The notes beneath the pieces were generated by a model. It had not been told where the DNA came from. It saw nothing but the letters and a program-made list of their open reading frames with translations, and ran no database searches. From Spinacia oleracea (lineage: Eukaryota; Streptophyta; Magnoliopsida; Caryophyllales; Amaranthaceae), in contig NC_079487.1 of NCBI RefSeq assembly GCF_020520425.1, positions 7,425,501 to 7,489,500 of the forward strand: a DNA stretch of 64,000 nucleotides. The letters are read 5' to 3'. The translations under genes were made by a program, and so were the position numbers. Position 1 is the first letter of the stretch. Each line of letters starts with the position of its first letter. Shown one piece after another: positions 1 to 11,755 of this stretch.

Positions 1-1610
1 TAAAGTTTAAATAAGGTTTTAGATTTTATAAAGTTGCTGGAAATTTAATGAACATGGGAATAATTTAAGTGTCATTATTTTGATAATAGGAGGTGATTTC
101 TAAGTGAGTGCTCGTTGTTGTAAAGTGGCCCCTACGCTTAGGTATTCAAGGTACGTACAAGTCTAGGGCGACCACACTTTTGTCAAGGACATTACATGAT
201 TGTTGATGATGTGAATTATATTATGTGGATTCATATATGCTTTGGTGAACGATCATGTGAATTATTATTATTGGAATTATTGAATTGTTGATTGAACAAG
301 CATGTTGAGATTATTATGAGTATGGATTTCATTGTCAATCATGTTGTTCAATATTTATGCATGTATGGTTTGTTTCACATGCAATGGATGGATTATTTAT
401 TTGTATGCTATTGTACGGGATGTCTAGCATACATTGAGCCAATTATTCGTACTTCGTTGTACTATTTATTTTACCACATGTGAAGGGTTAGCTCACGTAA
501 GCCACCGCACATGTAGGGTTAAGTTGGGAACATTTTGTATGAAATGAATTAGGATTTGTCGTGCAAGAGCACAACCCTCATGTTAATGGGCATGATGTGG
601 AATCTCACTTTGGTGAAAAGGAACATGGTAGTAAATTCAAAAGAGTCTTGCTTGGTTGATCACAAGTCCTAAGACATTAAAATAAGATTATTTTGGTTGT
701 TGTTTATTAATTGTATGTGTGTACGTTGTTGAGTCTTGAGTTCACCTTTAATAAAATATTAATAAACGTAAAGTGCAACCAGAACAAGCTTCAAAACTCT
801 TGGAACGTATATACCTTGAGTATGAACAATGGGGGGAGTCTTGCCGGAAAGCTCGTACTCCTACTAATGATACAAGACGTTGTTTCATTTATATTATGCG
901 CAGGAATTCCGTCGGTATGGCCCGACACTCGGTATGACCCGATTTATTATTTATTATTTTGTATATGGTTGGCTCCCATCACCTTTTTCCTTTATGGAAC
1001 TTTCTTTTGGCCCGTTCGAAGCTTATTCTAATTAAGTTGCATGTCAAGAGTCGAGTCAAGAGTCGAGTCTTGTATTCATGATTGATTGTTAATTAATATA
1101 TGGCTTTTGCATGATGATTAGTACTGAGTGAGTGATGCATGTTTTAGTTTCATTCACTCTATTCTTATAAGTACTCAGCTTTTGCTGACTACGTGCTTTG
1201 TGTGTTTTGGTCATGGCCTTTGCCTTAATGACCCTATGATGATCTATCATTTGCACTTGCATTGATGGGGAGTAGAATAATATAGCAGGTTGGTAGATCG
1301 GAATCATGTGGCTTGGGATGATCGAGAGAGTTGCATGTTTTCGTATTTTGAACTATTTAAGTATACTTTAACTATGTTTGAAATGTTTGAACTTTTTATA
1401 TTTTGGTTTTTGGGCCGTTATGGTTCCAAATTGTAGGAGGCCTCAATATTTCATTAATTATGTTTTTAAAAGTTAGTTGACATTAATTTCCGCTGCGTAA
1501 TTCTGGTAATAGCCTTAACCGTTATCACGGTGGCGGTAATTCTTTAGTAATTCCTTTATTTTAAGTTGGAAAATGATTTTATAAAAGGAAGGAATTATTA
1601 GGGTGTTACA
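1..1610 (+). mobile_element. 3' part of a Ty3/gypsy (chromovirus-type) LTR, cut by the window edge
   Basis: No credible ORF is present. The right end is GGGTGTTACA, the usual end of plant chromovirus LTRs. About 120 bases before it is a TTCCGCTGCGTAATT tract like the TTAATTCCGCTGCTAATT tract in the gypsy LTR at 2159-4780, which suggests a related family. The sequence just after it (1611 on) is the middle of a copia-type LTR, so this element probably inserted into that LTR. A target duplication beginning GAAAT is predicted at its unseen left end. Confidence 0.65.
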
Positions 1611-2158
1611 GAAATATTGTCGGAAACGGAAATATTGTCGGAATCGGAAATATTGTCGGAATCGGAAATATTATCGGAATTGGAAATAAATTCCGGAATC
1701 GGAAATATTAAATATTTGTTCGAAATGGAAATTAATTCCGGAATTGGAAATATTAAATATCGGAATCGGAAAATTAATCGGAAGTGCGTCGTACGAAATA
1801 AACATCGGACGAGCTTGCTAGACGCAAGGCCCAACACGAAGCTAGGCCCGCACCTAGCGAAGCCCGCGCACAGCAGGCGAGCAAGCAGCTCGCGCGCCAA
1901 GGCAAGCAAGGCCCAGCCAAGCAACGAAGCAAGGCCATGCCCAGCAAGCTGGCGCGCCCTTCGTGGGCAGCGTACCAGCTGCTGGGCCGAGCCAGTCCAC
2001 CGCGCGCGCGGGCAGGCCCCCTTGTGGGCTGTTCGTGCGTGTTGGTGTGTTCGTGCATGTTACGAATCCTTAAGCGTTTAGGATTTATCCGATTATACTA
2101 TTTTCATGAAACTACTAGAATTAGTTGTTATGCAAAACACTAAAACTAATAGATTTAA
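1611..2158 (+). mobile_element. Copia-type LTR, left surviving segment
   Basis: It begins in the middle of a tandem CGGAAATATT-type repeat (1611-1790), then enters a very GC-rich block (about 1795-2045), then AT-rich DNA. The order matches the complete LTRs at 8145-9602, 44966-46426, 53098-54548 and 55290-56700. The left third is missing because another element ends at 1610. It stops at TTTAA (2154-2158), the target duplication of the inserted gypsy element, and resumes at 23209. Confidence 0.8.
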
Positions 2159-4780
2159 TGTAACACCCCGACCTCTAAATCACTTATTAGGAATAATTAG
2201 CAGCGGAATTAACCTAATTCGGTCGGGACATTACTGTCGTAACTCCCTCTTGGGAATTACAAGGCAACCATCAATCATAAGCTATTAAACTCCAAAATTA
2301 ACATAATAATCCTTTTTAATTCTTCATTAAAAATACGCAACTTAATCAAAAATCTTTACTTAAACTTGTTACAACTTAACATTACTTAGGTGAACTTTGT
2401 AATAGTGAAATCCTCGCCACTACTCGTTTCCGTGGTCCCCAGCAGTACCTAAAACGGAAAACAAAACGGTGAGCCGAAGACTCAGTAACGAGTTACCCTA
2501 GCATCGTAACATCATTTCAATTCATTTTATTTAATAACACAGGGAGAATAGAATATAGTAAAACATTTAATAAATCATCATTTCAAAAGCATCATATCGA
2601 AAACATTATTTCAGGAACATCATTTCAGGAACATCATTCTTTAAACTTTTTTCTTTTTAATAGTATTATTCTGGTCGTCAGGACTTTACAGGAAAACATG
2701 GTAGGACGTCTCCTACGAATAGGGGAAGCCAGTGCTTCATAACAGGGGGAGTCAATGCTCCATAGCAGGGGAAGCTAGTGCTTCATTTCAGGGGGAACCT
2801 TGGTTCCATATCAGGGGAAGCCAGTGCTTCTTATCAGGGGGAACCTTGGTTTCATATCAGGGGAAGCCAGTGCTTCTAATCAGAGGGAGCATGGGCTGGA
2901 TATCAGGGGAACTTGACCAGTTCTTAAACTTTCATTTATCATGTTTACATTTCTTTTAGTTGAACATTAGTCAGGAAAATCTCAATCATTCAGGGTGGTT
3001 CAATAAACCATTAAATCTCGTTATTTCATAAAATCATTTCTTTCAGGAATAATAATTCATTAAATCAATACTTTTCATAAAGTTGCATTATCGTAAAACA
3101 ATTCAATCAAATCATACTTGTAATCTCGCAAATCATAAAACATCATTATAAAACATCAATCATTCATAAATCATTCATAAATACATTTCGAAGGGATTGC
3201 GGGTACTAGCAATAACCGTTACCTCAACCGTAGTTTTTATACTTCTTGTCTGATGGATCGTCCTTCCTGAGCTCCGAGTCTGATTTCTTTCAAAAGTTAA
3301 ATTGTTGAATTGATATTAAGACGAGAAATATTGTAAAATTAATATTTCTAAATAATTTTCGTTTAAAAATTCATAAAACAATTTACCTAAAGTATTATTA
3401 AATTCTATTAAATCAATACATAATATTTTCATAATTAATAAATACTTAAAACAATTAATATTTTCATAAATCAACACATGAAGTATTGTTTTCAAATCTT
3501 AAATCAAAATAGTTTCTAAATCATTGATTTAAATTATAACAATGCTAAAATAAGTAACAATTTATTTAGGGCCTAAATTAAATAGTGAAACTTACTTTGC
3601 AAAATTGGGCCAAAGGAATTGGGCCTTGGCTTGAGAAAATAAAGGGGGACTGAGTTCCAAACTGGAACGTGTTTTCTGGAAAGAAGAAAAGAGGAAGCGC
3701 GGAGCAGGGAGGTGGGTGCTCGAAACAGAGGAGCACGAAGGGAGGGAAGAGAGAAGGGAGACAGGCGGCGGCTGGGTGGCGGCTAGGCGGTGTCTAGGCC
3801 TAGGTGGTGCGGCGGCGAGGTGGAAGGAATGGGATAACAAGGGCGGCGATGATGGTGGCTGTGCGAACCAGAGAGAGAACAGGGGAGTCGAGTGAGGAGG
3901 GAGGCAGGGGAGCTGAATGAGAGAGACGGCGAGGGTGTAAGGCAAGGGAAGAAAAGGAAGAAGGAACAGGGGAGTGGGTGGCTGCGGGGGAGGTGAGAGA
4001 AGATAAGGGAGGTGTTGGGTCGTGTTTTCCGTAGATGGTGGCGGAGGTGAGGCGGGTAATGGTGGCGGAGATGGCTGACGATGGTGGTGGAAGAGAATGG
4101 TGGTGGTGAGTGTTGATGGTTCGAATCAGAAAATAGAAGAGAGGAGGAAATATTGAAATTGGTTTTGGTTTTCCATGTTAGAATTCCAATTCTGTAATGT
4201 TGAATTTGTAAATAGGAAGAGTGATGAACAAGGAGAAGTCATTGGTCTCCAAGGCATGCATTTGGACTGATTTCAAGGGAAAGGAAGAAAGAAATGAAAA
4301 ATGCTCCTTCTTGCTTGTACGTGGAGAGCAAGGAGAAGAGGTGAAATGGAATCTTGCTCTTCAAGGGAATTTTCGTAATTTCACATTATTAGGCCAAAAT
4401 TCAGAAAATTGATTTCTATTATTAGGAAATTAATTGGAATAGAAATAGTTAATTAAAACTAAGTTTCGAAATAATCCTTTTTTAAAAATATCGTTAACGA
4501 AAAATAAATTTAGTTTTCGAATAAAATAAGAATGTTCCGAAATTATTAAAAATCCGAAAATAATTAAAATTTAAAAAGGTCGTTAAACTCGTAAATATGA
4601 AATTAAATTATAAATTGAAAAATAAATCGTGTAGCAATGTTAAATAAAATAAAAAAATAAAAATCCAGCGAAATGAAACTTCGTTAAAATAAAGTTCGAA
4701 TTTAGGATTTAAAACGATTTTAAGCTAAATAAAAATAATTAAGCATGATTAATCAAATTTAAAAGCTTCGGGGTATTACA
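2159..4780 (-). repeat. 3' LTR of the non-autonomous gypsy element
   Basis: It is 2622 bp and ends TG...CA on the minus strand. Internal landmarks are a mini-hairpin array (2701-2925), a G-rich plus-strand tract (about 3650-4110) and an AT-rich tail. The other LTR lacks about 230 bp corresponding to roughly 4302-4535 and carries about 67 bp (near 22537-22602) absent here, so each copy has lost a different piece since insertion. Confidence 0.85.
2701..2925. repeat. Array of short inverted repeats (mini-hairpins) in the gypsy LTR
   Basis: About ten consecutive perfect or near-perfect hairpins occur, each with a 5-6 bp stem and 4-5 nt loop, spaced by short ATCAGG-like linkers. In order the stem/loop/stem units include GTAGGA-CGTC-TCCTAC, GAAGC-CAGT-GCTTC, GGAGT-CAAT-GCTCC, GAAGC-TAGT-GCTTC, GGAAC-CTTG-GTTCC and GAACT-TGACC-AGTTC. 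The stems differ from unit to unit yet remain self-complementary. The second copy lies at 8128-8143 and 21314-21510, split by the copia insertion. Confidence 0.8.
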
Positions 4781-4797
4781 CTCTTACCCCCCTTAGA
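4781..4797 (-). other. Polypurine tract of the non-autonomous gypsy
   Basis: The minus strand reads CTAAGGGGGGTAAGAG directly before the TGTAATACCCC start of the 3' LTR. The adjacent TTTCGAGGACGAAAC motif is typical of the 3' end of plant chromoviruses. It would prime plus-strand DNA synthesis. Confidence 0.8.
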
Positions 4798-7552
4798 AAA
4801 AGTTTCGTCCTCGAAACTTGAAAATTAGATTTATAAAATGATTGTTGAAAATTGAAAATGCTCGAATAAAAGTATAATGTTTTATTTAAAACCAAGATCT
4901 CACAATTTCAATTCTGACAATGTCTAGCCTTCATTCCGCCATCATCTTTTAGAACTGCGCTTCAACTCGAGACCTAGAATCGAAGAGTAAAGAATACAAA
5001 AGGGGCAAAATTATTTATTGATTCTTAATCGTCATTAAGGTCAATTACATTTCGCCATCGTCTTTCGTATCTCCACTTGACTTCATATAATAGGATCGAG
5101 GAGCAAAGAACATAAAAGGGGCAAACTTGTTAGCTTAGACTAGGCTTCCATATTACTTTGTGATATCTTGTTGGAAAATATTTTCTACCGAAAATAGTAA
5201 CTTTTAATGCAAAATTATAATTCTGAAAATATATGTATATGTAATGAAAATAAATATTTATCTACCAATTTCAACACTCAAATAATTTGTAAAAGTCATT
5301 TGTTATATCAATCTCGTACTCTGAGCTCAGGAGAACTTCCATCGGAGACGGCATCCATGTATAACAATAAGATCACCAGTACAATCATGTCATGTCAGCA
5401 TAAACATAATTCATATCATAGAGACATAATTCATGTGAAAATTTCAAATTCAACATAAGCATAACATTCATAATCATTTGATCTAACACACGAGCATGGT
5501 TGACCATAACATAATCATTCATAGAAAACATAGTAATTCATACATCATATCGTTCGTGGGCGAATAATTAGAGATATTTCGCTTTCATTTTCTATTGGCT
5601 TCTTTGTTGCAGGAATCTTGTCGTTGACTTCCGTTATTCGATTCGATTTCGATCTCCGATCTTTTCTTCTACGTTAAACAACTTCGTTTACTAAGTTTGT
5701 TGCAGGGGTTCGAGTGCATTCATGTGACAGGAAATACATCGTTTAAACATGCGATTTCGTTACTTATCTTTAATATTTTAAGTTGACAAACCTCAGATTA
5801 TGCGGATAATTCCAAGCCATCATACGTGCCCTTATCAGAAAAAATCTAGGTTCCAGAAACTTAGTTCAGACTACCTGGCTTTTACAGACATGTCATTTCG
5901 TCGATTTCTTTTCTTAACTCCATTGCATTCCTCAATCACTCATAATTCTTTTTGACCTTCATAACATTCATTGATATCATCAACTAATTCTCGATAACTT
6001 ATTTTGGTAAGTTCCTCAAAGCTTTATATGCAAACTCAATTCCATATTTTCACCATAAATCATGTTTTCCACATAACATTTCGCAAAACTTTAAATTCTT
6101 TCGCTTAGCTTTCTTTATGGAGATTATCAAGCATCCTTTCAGATAAATACATAAAAACAATCCTTATAAGTTATGCGGAAAGGTAATCTAAGAATCAATT
6201 TCAATCATAACTTCAATACTTTAAACCTCAATTTAATTGTTGATTCGCCACTTAGGAAATACAAACTCATGCTCTTTCGATACTCTATTATTCAACCTTT
6301 TGATAACTAATTCTTGATAACTCCTTTTGATAAAATCCTCAAGATCTTATTCATGTATCAACTCAAACGGGGTTTTTACCATAACTCATGGGGTTTATAA
6401 CATTCATGTATAACTTCTTAGCTTCCTTAATAAAGGCATATCAATCATTTTTTTAGATACTAGACTTTTGTACTTATAAACACCAAAACATTCATCGGAA
6501 AGGTAACCCAAGAATAACTTTTATTCATAACTTTAACACTTTAAACTTCGAATAATCTCAACTTAATTAGTGATCCACCAGTCATGGAATACAACCTTAT
6601 GCTCGCTTGGTACTCTTAACATTTATACTATCCTTAAAATTTTCATAACCATAAAAATTCCTCAAAACGATTCATATCCACAAAGTCTTGAGTTCGAGCC
6701 GTGCTTACCTTAACTTCTTCCAAGAAAACAGTAATACTTAAAATTTTCCTAGTCTGTCTAGGGTAGGAAATTCATAACATGACATGTGACGATAAATATG
6801 AAATCAAGGGAAGTTCGGTTAAAATAATATCAGCTTTGTCGTAATCTTCGTCTTTCATCATGTAAGCTCTTGCATATGTCGTGATCGTGTTGGATTATGA
6901 TTAACCCTAGGATTGTTGTTGTTTCGTTCATGATTGGTCGAGGTTGACGAAATGCTCTTTTCCTCCATGTATTCGTTCCTACACGACATTAGTTTCTTAT
7001 TCTTCGGGGCATTTCAAAGTCTCCAATAGTTGATCCATCTTGTTGGTCAAATCTTCAAATTCCATCGAATCGGCTTACCGTCATAGATTGGTGGATTCCA
7101 GGGTGAAATTTTCTCAAATAGTGATGCATTTTCGTTCGATTTCGTTTTTCGAGAATATTTGACAGATTAAGTTGATATCGTACTTGCATTTCCTAATCGT
7201 TTCATCATCTCCTCGTGGTCTTCTATCAATTGATCGTCACAAGAATCATCATGGCAAACATCATTGTGGACGACGTCATCGTGAATATTGCGTTTGTTGT
7301 GAGCTTCGTTCGTGGTATCGTTAGTAACCTCGATAATCGATATTTCGCATAACATATTCAATCAGGAAAACATAAATAACATGAGAATAAATCCCTTTAA
7401 TCCCGCTCCTACACTCACACTCATTCCATTTTAACTTGACTTGATCTTAACATATTCTTTTTAACTTATTCCTTAACACTCTTTGCTTAAAGCCTATTGA
7501 ATTCTATTTCGTGCGAAACCCATAAGGTTTAGCACTTATGGTACAGAACCTT
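4798..7552 (-). mobile_element. Non-coding internal region of the non-autonomous gypsy
   Basis: It is AT-rich with no ORF resembling gag or pol on either strand. The only sense-strand ORF of note is 64 codons (7167-7361), rich in Asp, His and Asn, near the primer-binding site; it may be a gag remnant or chance. A diverged tandem duplication of about 320 bp is visible (roughly 6000-6320 and 6320-6640), each copy carrying an AAAGGTAA...CAAGAAT stretch. A short repeat (AAAAGGGGCAAA) recurs near 4999 and 5115. Confidence 0.6.
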
Positions 7553-7566
7553 GGCTCTGAATACCA
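7553..7566 (-). other. Primer-binding site for initiator tRNA-Met
   Basis: The minus strand reads TGGTATTCAGAGCC, a near-match to the complement of the plant initiator tRNA-Met 3' end. It starts three bases after the 5' LTR end at 7570, which fixes the element's orientation as minus. Confidence 0.85.
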
Positions 7567-7569
7567 AAC

Positions 7570-8144
7570 TGTAACACCCCGACCTCTAAAACACTTATTA
7601 AGGAATAATTAGCAGCGGAATTAACCTGATTCGGTCGGGACATTACTGTCGTAACTCCCTCTTGGGAATTACAAGGCAACCATCAATCATAAGCTATTAA
7701 ACTCCGAAATTAACATAATAATCCTTTTTAATTCTTCATTAAAAATACGCAACTTAATCAAAAATCTTTACTTAAACTTGTTACAACTTAACATTAACTT
7801 AGGTGAACTTTGTAATAGTGAAATCCTCGACACTACTCGTTTCCGTGGTCCCCAGCAGTACCTAAAACGGAAAACAAAACGGTGAGCCGAAGACTCAGTA
7901 ACGAGTTACCCTAGCATCGTAACGTCATTTTAATTCATTTTATTTAATAACACAAGGAGAATAGAATATAGTAAAGCATTTAATAAATCATCATTTCAAA
8001 AGCATCATATCGAAAACATTATTTCAGGAACATCATTTCAGAAACATCATTTCAGGAACATCATTCTTTAACCTTTTTCCTTTTTAATAGTATTATTCTG
8101 GTCGTCAGGACTTTACAGGAAAACATGGTAGGACGTCTCCTACG
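7570..8144 (-). repeat. 5' LTR of the non-autonomous gypsy, distal segment
   Basis: It matches 2159-2717 almost base for base and then stops inside the hairpin array at CTACG (8140-8144), the target duplication of the nested copia. It continues at 21309. The first hairpin (8128-8143) is intact and the copia entered at its base. Confidence 0.9.
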
Positions 8145-9602
8145 TGAAGGAAATAATGCCCTTGGTCCAAGTATGCATTCAATGATAAGTCTAATATATG
8201 CGGTTCAGTATTAATTAACAAGTTAATAATTCAGTGAGATCAAGTGAGCTGAATGCCTAGCTAGAGGCCACTTCAGTTCAAGTGGAATTAATGATATTAA
8301 TCCACAGCTTACTCTTGACTGAACCCGTAGGGTCACACAAATAGTACGTAAACGGATCAAGTATTTAATGGCATTAAATACTCCAACTATGGATATTCGG
8401 AATCGACGGATCTTGGTTTCAGTGGGAGCTGAGATCGTCACAGGCAAGAAATGAATACTCCGGAAACGATGATATTGCCGGAAACGGAAATATGGATCGT
8501 ATCGGAAATATAAATATTATCCAAGTCGTAGATGTTACCGGAAACGGAAACATGGTACGTATCGGAAAATATTATAGGAAATGGAAATATTGCCGGAATC
8601 GGAAATATTTCCTGAAACGGAAATATTGTCTGAATCGGGAAATATTATTGGAAATAGAAATATTGCCGGAATCGGAAATATTGCCGGAAACGGAAATATT
8701 GTCTGAGTCGGAAATATTATCGGAATCGGAAAATAATTCCGGAAACGGAAATATTAAATATTTGTTCGAAACGGAAATTAATTCCGGAATCGGAAATGTT
8801 AAATATTGTTCGTATCGGAAATTAATTCCGGAATCGGAAAATTAATCGGAAGCGCGTCGTACGAATTAGCATCGGACGAGCTTGCTAGACGAAGGCCCAG
8901 CACGAAGCCAGGCCCCCGTCCAGCAAGGGAAACGCGCGCCACAACACGCCAGCCCAAGGCTGCGCCAGGCCCACCGCAAGGCAGGCCCAGCGCGCGCCCA
9001 AGGTTGCGGCAGTCGTGGGCTGCGATGCTCGGGTTGTGCGCGCGCGCGCATGGCGCCCCTCGTGGGCTGCTGTGCGTGCGTGGGTGTTTGTGTTCACATA
9101 CGAAACCTAAAACGTACAGGATTCGTTTAATGATTAAATCCTAAAACTATTAGATAATGATTATTTAATTAGAGTCCTAGTAGGATTATAATTAAATAAA
9201 TTAGTATCCTAATAGGATTCCAAAACCTTTTCCATAACTCTATAAATAGGTGCCTAGGGTCACATATTTACATAGATTATTCAAGTATTCAAAGTGAGTT
9301 TTTGAGAGAAAAATTCAGTCACATACCTTGCCTAAAAGTGCCGAAATTATTAGTACCTTAAGGGCGATTCTAGTTGGTCAATCTTAAGGCGGATCCGGAC
9401 GTGCTGTGGACTATCTACGGAGGGACGACACTTGGAGTCCTAAAGACTTGTTCTTGTTCGGTTCGGGCGCAGCTAGGGAAGGCACGCAACAAAGAGTATG
9501 CATCTAAACTATGCTATATGATTATGTGTAAATAATATGTATTCCTGGCTAAATGGTTTTTCCGCATGATTTATGAATTGTCATATGTATCATAACCTAA
9601 AA
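8145..9602 (+). repeat. 5' LTR of the young copia
   Basis: It starts TGAAGG. From about 8460 to 8850 it carries a tandem repeat of CGGAAATATT-type units. From about 8855 to 9080 there is a sharply GC-rich block with CG-alternating runs, then AT-rich sequence with a TATA box at 9241. The last two bases read AA where the 3' LTR has CA, so the terminal inverted dinucleotide has been lost here. Confidence 0.93.
9241..9248 (+). promoter_or_regulatory. TATA box of the copia LTR promoter
   Basis: TATAAATA lies downstream of the GC-rich block and upstream of a probable R region. The same box sits at 20942, 23284 and 54187 on the plus strand, and in reverse at 45319 and 55641, so it is conserved across both LTR subfamilies. 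Confidence 0.75.
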
Positions 9603-9603
9603 G

Positions 9604-9617
9604 TGGTATCACGAGCC
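9604..9617 (+). other. Copia primer-binding site
   Basis: TGGTATCACGAGCC resembles the complement of initiator tRNA-Met and lies one base past the 5' LTR. The identical 14-mer is at 55276-55289 (minus) in the other copia element. Confidence 0.85.
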
Positions 9618-10415
9618 TCTTATTATTTTCATAATCTAAATTGCATGAACATGGTTAAATATTACAAATTTGCAAGAATTAAAAGGGGTGATTAATTTTC
9701 GTAATTGTTAATTAATTGCAAATTGCGTTTATTTAATTATACGTACGCAGTTTTTTCGGCAGTTTCTTCGTTACTCATCCAAATCGAGTGATTTTTGTGT
9801 CAATTCCGCATGTAAAAGGCATTCTAAAATTTTGACAAAATTAGTTTTTTTCTGCCGAACCCAGAATTCTCAAATTCGAAGCCTAACTATGACTTTTCGA
9901 AGGTTTTAGTTTTTCGAATGCAAAATTTCGTAAATTTAAGATGTTAAATTAAATATTTGCGATTCTTGTTGATAAATCTTGAATTTTTGATTGACCTACT
10001 GTATATGTTTAACAAGTTTGAATGCCTAACCTTGTATATGCAATCTAATTTGTGATTGACCTACTGTATATGCAATCTAATTTGTAATTATGATTAATTT
10101 GTTGAAAATTAGAATAATTTAGAATTAATTTGATTTTCATAATTAATTATAATTTAATTAGATTCCTATGATTAAAAACCACCATAAAAATTGTAAATTT
10201 ATGATAAATTTTAAATTTTTATGACCTAGACTTGAATCCATGTTAATCGGAAATCAATTGAATAATAAATTTTCGATTTTTCGCCCTAAAATTATGAAAT
10301 TAATATTATTTATTAATTTGTCATTAATTTTAAATATAAATTTTTTAAATTAAATGCGATTCGTTCATATAACTTGCACGCACAAAGCAATGGACGCTAC
10401 GTGTTACCCTTAAGG
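9618..10415 (+). mobile_element. Copia leader, first part
   Basis: AT-rich and non-coding. It corresponds to the reverse complement of about 54570-55275 in the second copia. It ends at AGG, the 3-bp target duplication of the CACTA insertion. Confidence 0.75.
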
Positions 10416-10436
10416 CACTAGTGGAAAAACAATCAT

Positions 10437-10706
10437 TTGCATCACCATATTTGCCTCGCACATTTAAACATGTGACGCAATTGACAGTTTTAAGCATTAA
10501 AATTAGTCATTTGCGTCGCAGAATTACTAATCTGCGACGCAGATGACTCTAAGATGTTCTTAAAGTCATTTGCGTCGCAGATTAATAATAATGCGACGCA
10601 AAATATTACCTCCTTTGCGTCGCAGAATTACTAATCTGCGACGCAGATGACTCTTAGAGTCATCTGCGTCGCAGATTTACTAATCGGCGACGCAAAGGAG
10701 GTAAAA
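10437..10706. repeat. Left subterminal repeat array of the CACTA element
   Basis: Alternating direct and inverted copies of TTTGCGTCGCAGA and its complement, many paired as short hairpins around TTACTAATC spacers. Such arrays are the binding sites for CACTA transposases in known families. Confidence 0.85.
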
Positions 10707-10739
10707 AATTTTCGGTTTCTAATTAAAATTTAATTATTA

Positions 10740-11275
10740 CCTTTTCCTTTTCTTTTTTAATTTGGTGCGACGCCCTGCTCCCATTCCCTTTCTCCCTCAT
10801 ACATTTCCTGCCTCCCCAAACTCTTTCTCTCTCATAATTTCCAGATCTCCATTGTTGAAATTCCAAAGCTTCTCTGTCTCTCCTTCAGAATCAGTATCGA
10901 GCTTTCCCTTCAAAGTCTCCTCTCACCAAATCATCCCAATATCTCAAATTTGTTTTAAAATTCAAGCTTAGCGAATACGAAGGAGGCAAACCCAGATCTG
11001 AAAGCGATGACGTCTTCAGCCGGATTTCAAGCCGCATTCTCTGCAAACTCCAGCTCTGAGGTGGATGACTCGGCGGCGACTCATCTGGGTGCGGTGGAAG
11101 TGGGGCTGAGTTTTTGGGGAATCTGTTGAGTCGACTCAGACCGAGTTGGTCCCGAGTTACACCGCCATAACAACGCCGAAGTGTTGGTGCTGGAGTTTCG
11201 GTTTTTATCGCCACCGACCTTGAATACCTTGTTTCGATCTAAAGGTATTTTCTCTCTCCCTACCGTGATTTCCAT
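10740..11275 (+). pseudogene. Probable captured 5' region of a second plant gene
   Basis: A CT-rich stretch typical of a plant 5' UTR (10770-10960) is followed by GC-rich, codon-like sequence. That sequence includes an ATG at 11007 opening a short reading frame that closes near 11130, and ends in a GGTATTT donor-like site near 11244. The base composition differs from both CACTA ends and the copia leader. I do not recognise the protein. It could be the first exon of the same helicase gene as the exons downstream. Confidence 0.4.
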
Positions 11276-11755
11276 GTTTAATTAATTTTGCAACTTTTTC
11301 ATATTGTTTTGATGAATCTAGGGCTTAATTATGTTAGTTAGTTGGTGATTTTGAGTATTTATTTTACGATTGTTTGAACTCTTCATTTTAGGATTTTGAT
11401 TTCAGATGTTGTAGTTTGTTATTGATTATGTCGAATCTGTTTAGGATTTTGATTTTGATTTTAGGATTTTGATTTCAGATGAATCTAAATTTTGATTGTT
11501 TGAACCCTAGATTTTGATTTTGATTTTAGGATTTTGATTATGTCGAACTCTTAAAAGAGATTCATTAACTAGCTAAGACAATATCATGAAACATATAGTC
11601 CATCCAGTTGAAAAAATTCAGTAAGATTTACCTTTGGATTTTTTTCTTTGTCTACCATGATTGCTAGGCAACCCTGCAGTAGAAGCAAGAACTTAATAGA
11701 CACACATATGCCACATATATGACAGAAAAAACAACTAATTTAGTCTTTTGGAACC

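Noticed and set aside
711..1031. 106-codon ORF in the first gypsy LTR
   Set aside because: No known family features; sits in an LTR and is AT-rich with chance hydrophobic content.
1617..2081. ORFs in LTR CGGAAATATT repeats and GC blocks (also 8492-9144, 20193-20845, 45508-46073, 53451-54053, 55830-56322)
   Set aside because: They are translations of tandem repeats (EILSESEI-type) and of the GC-rich block within LTRs, not genes.
2701..2925. CRISPR-like spaced repeats
   Set aside because: This is a plant LTR; units are contiguous short hairpins without unique spacers of constant length.
2732..2959. ORF with repeated RGSQCF-like units (also 21323-21550)
   Set aside because: Translation of the mini-hairpin array. 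The array is better explained as nucleic-acid structure.
3592..3945. Pro/Ser-rich minus-strand ORF in the gypsy LTR (also 22184-22605 and 58921-59307)
   Set aside because: Open only because of the G-rich tract in the LTR; it changes length between the two LTR copies.
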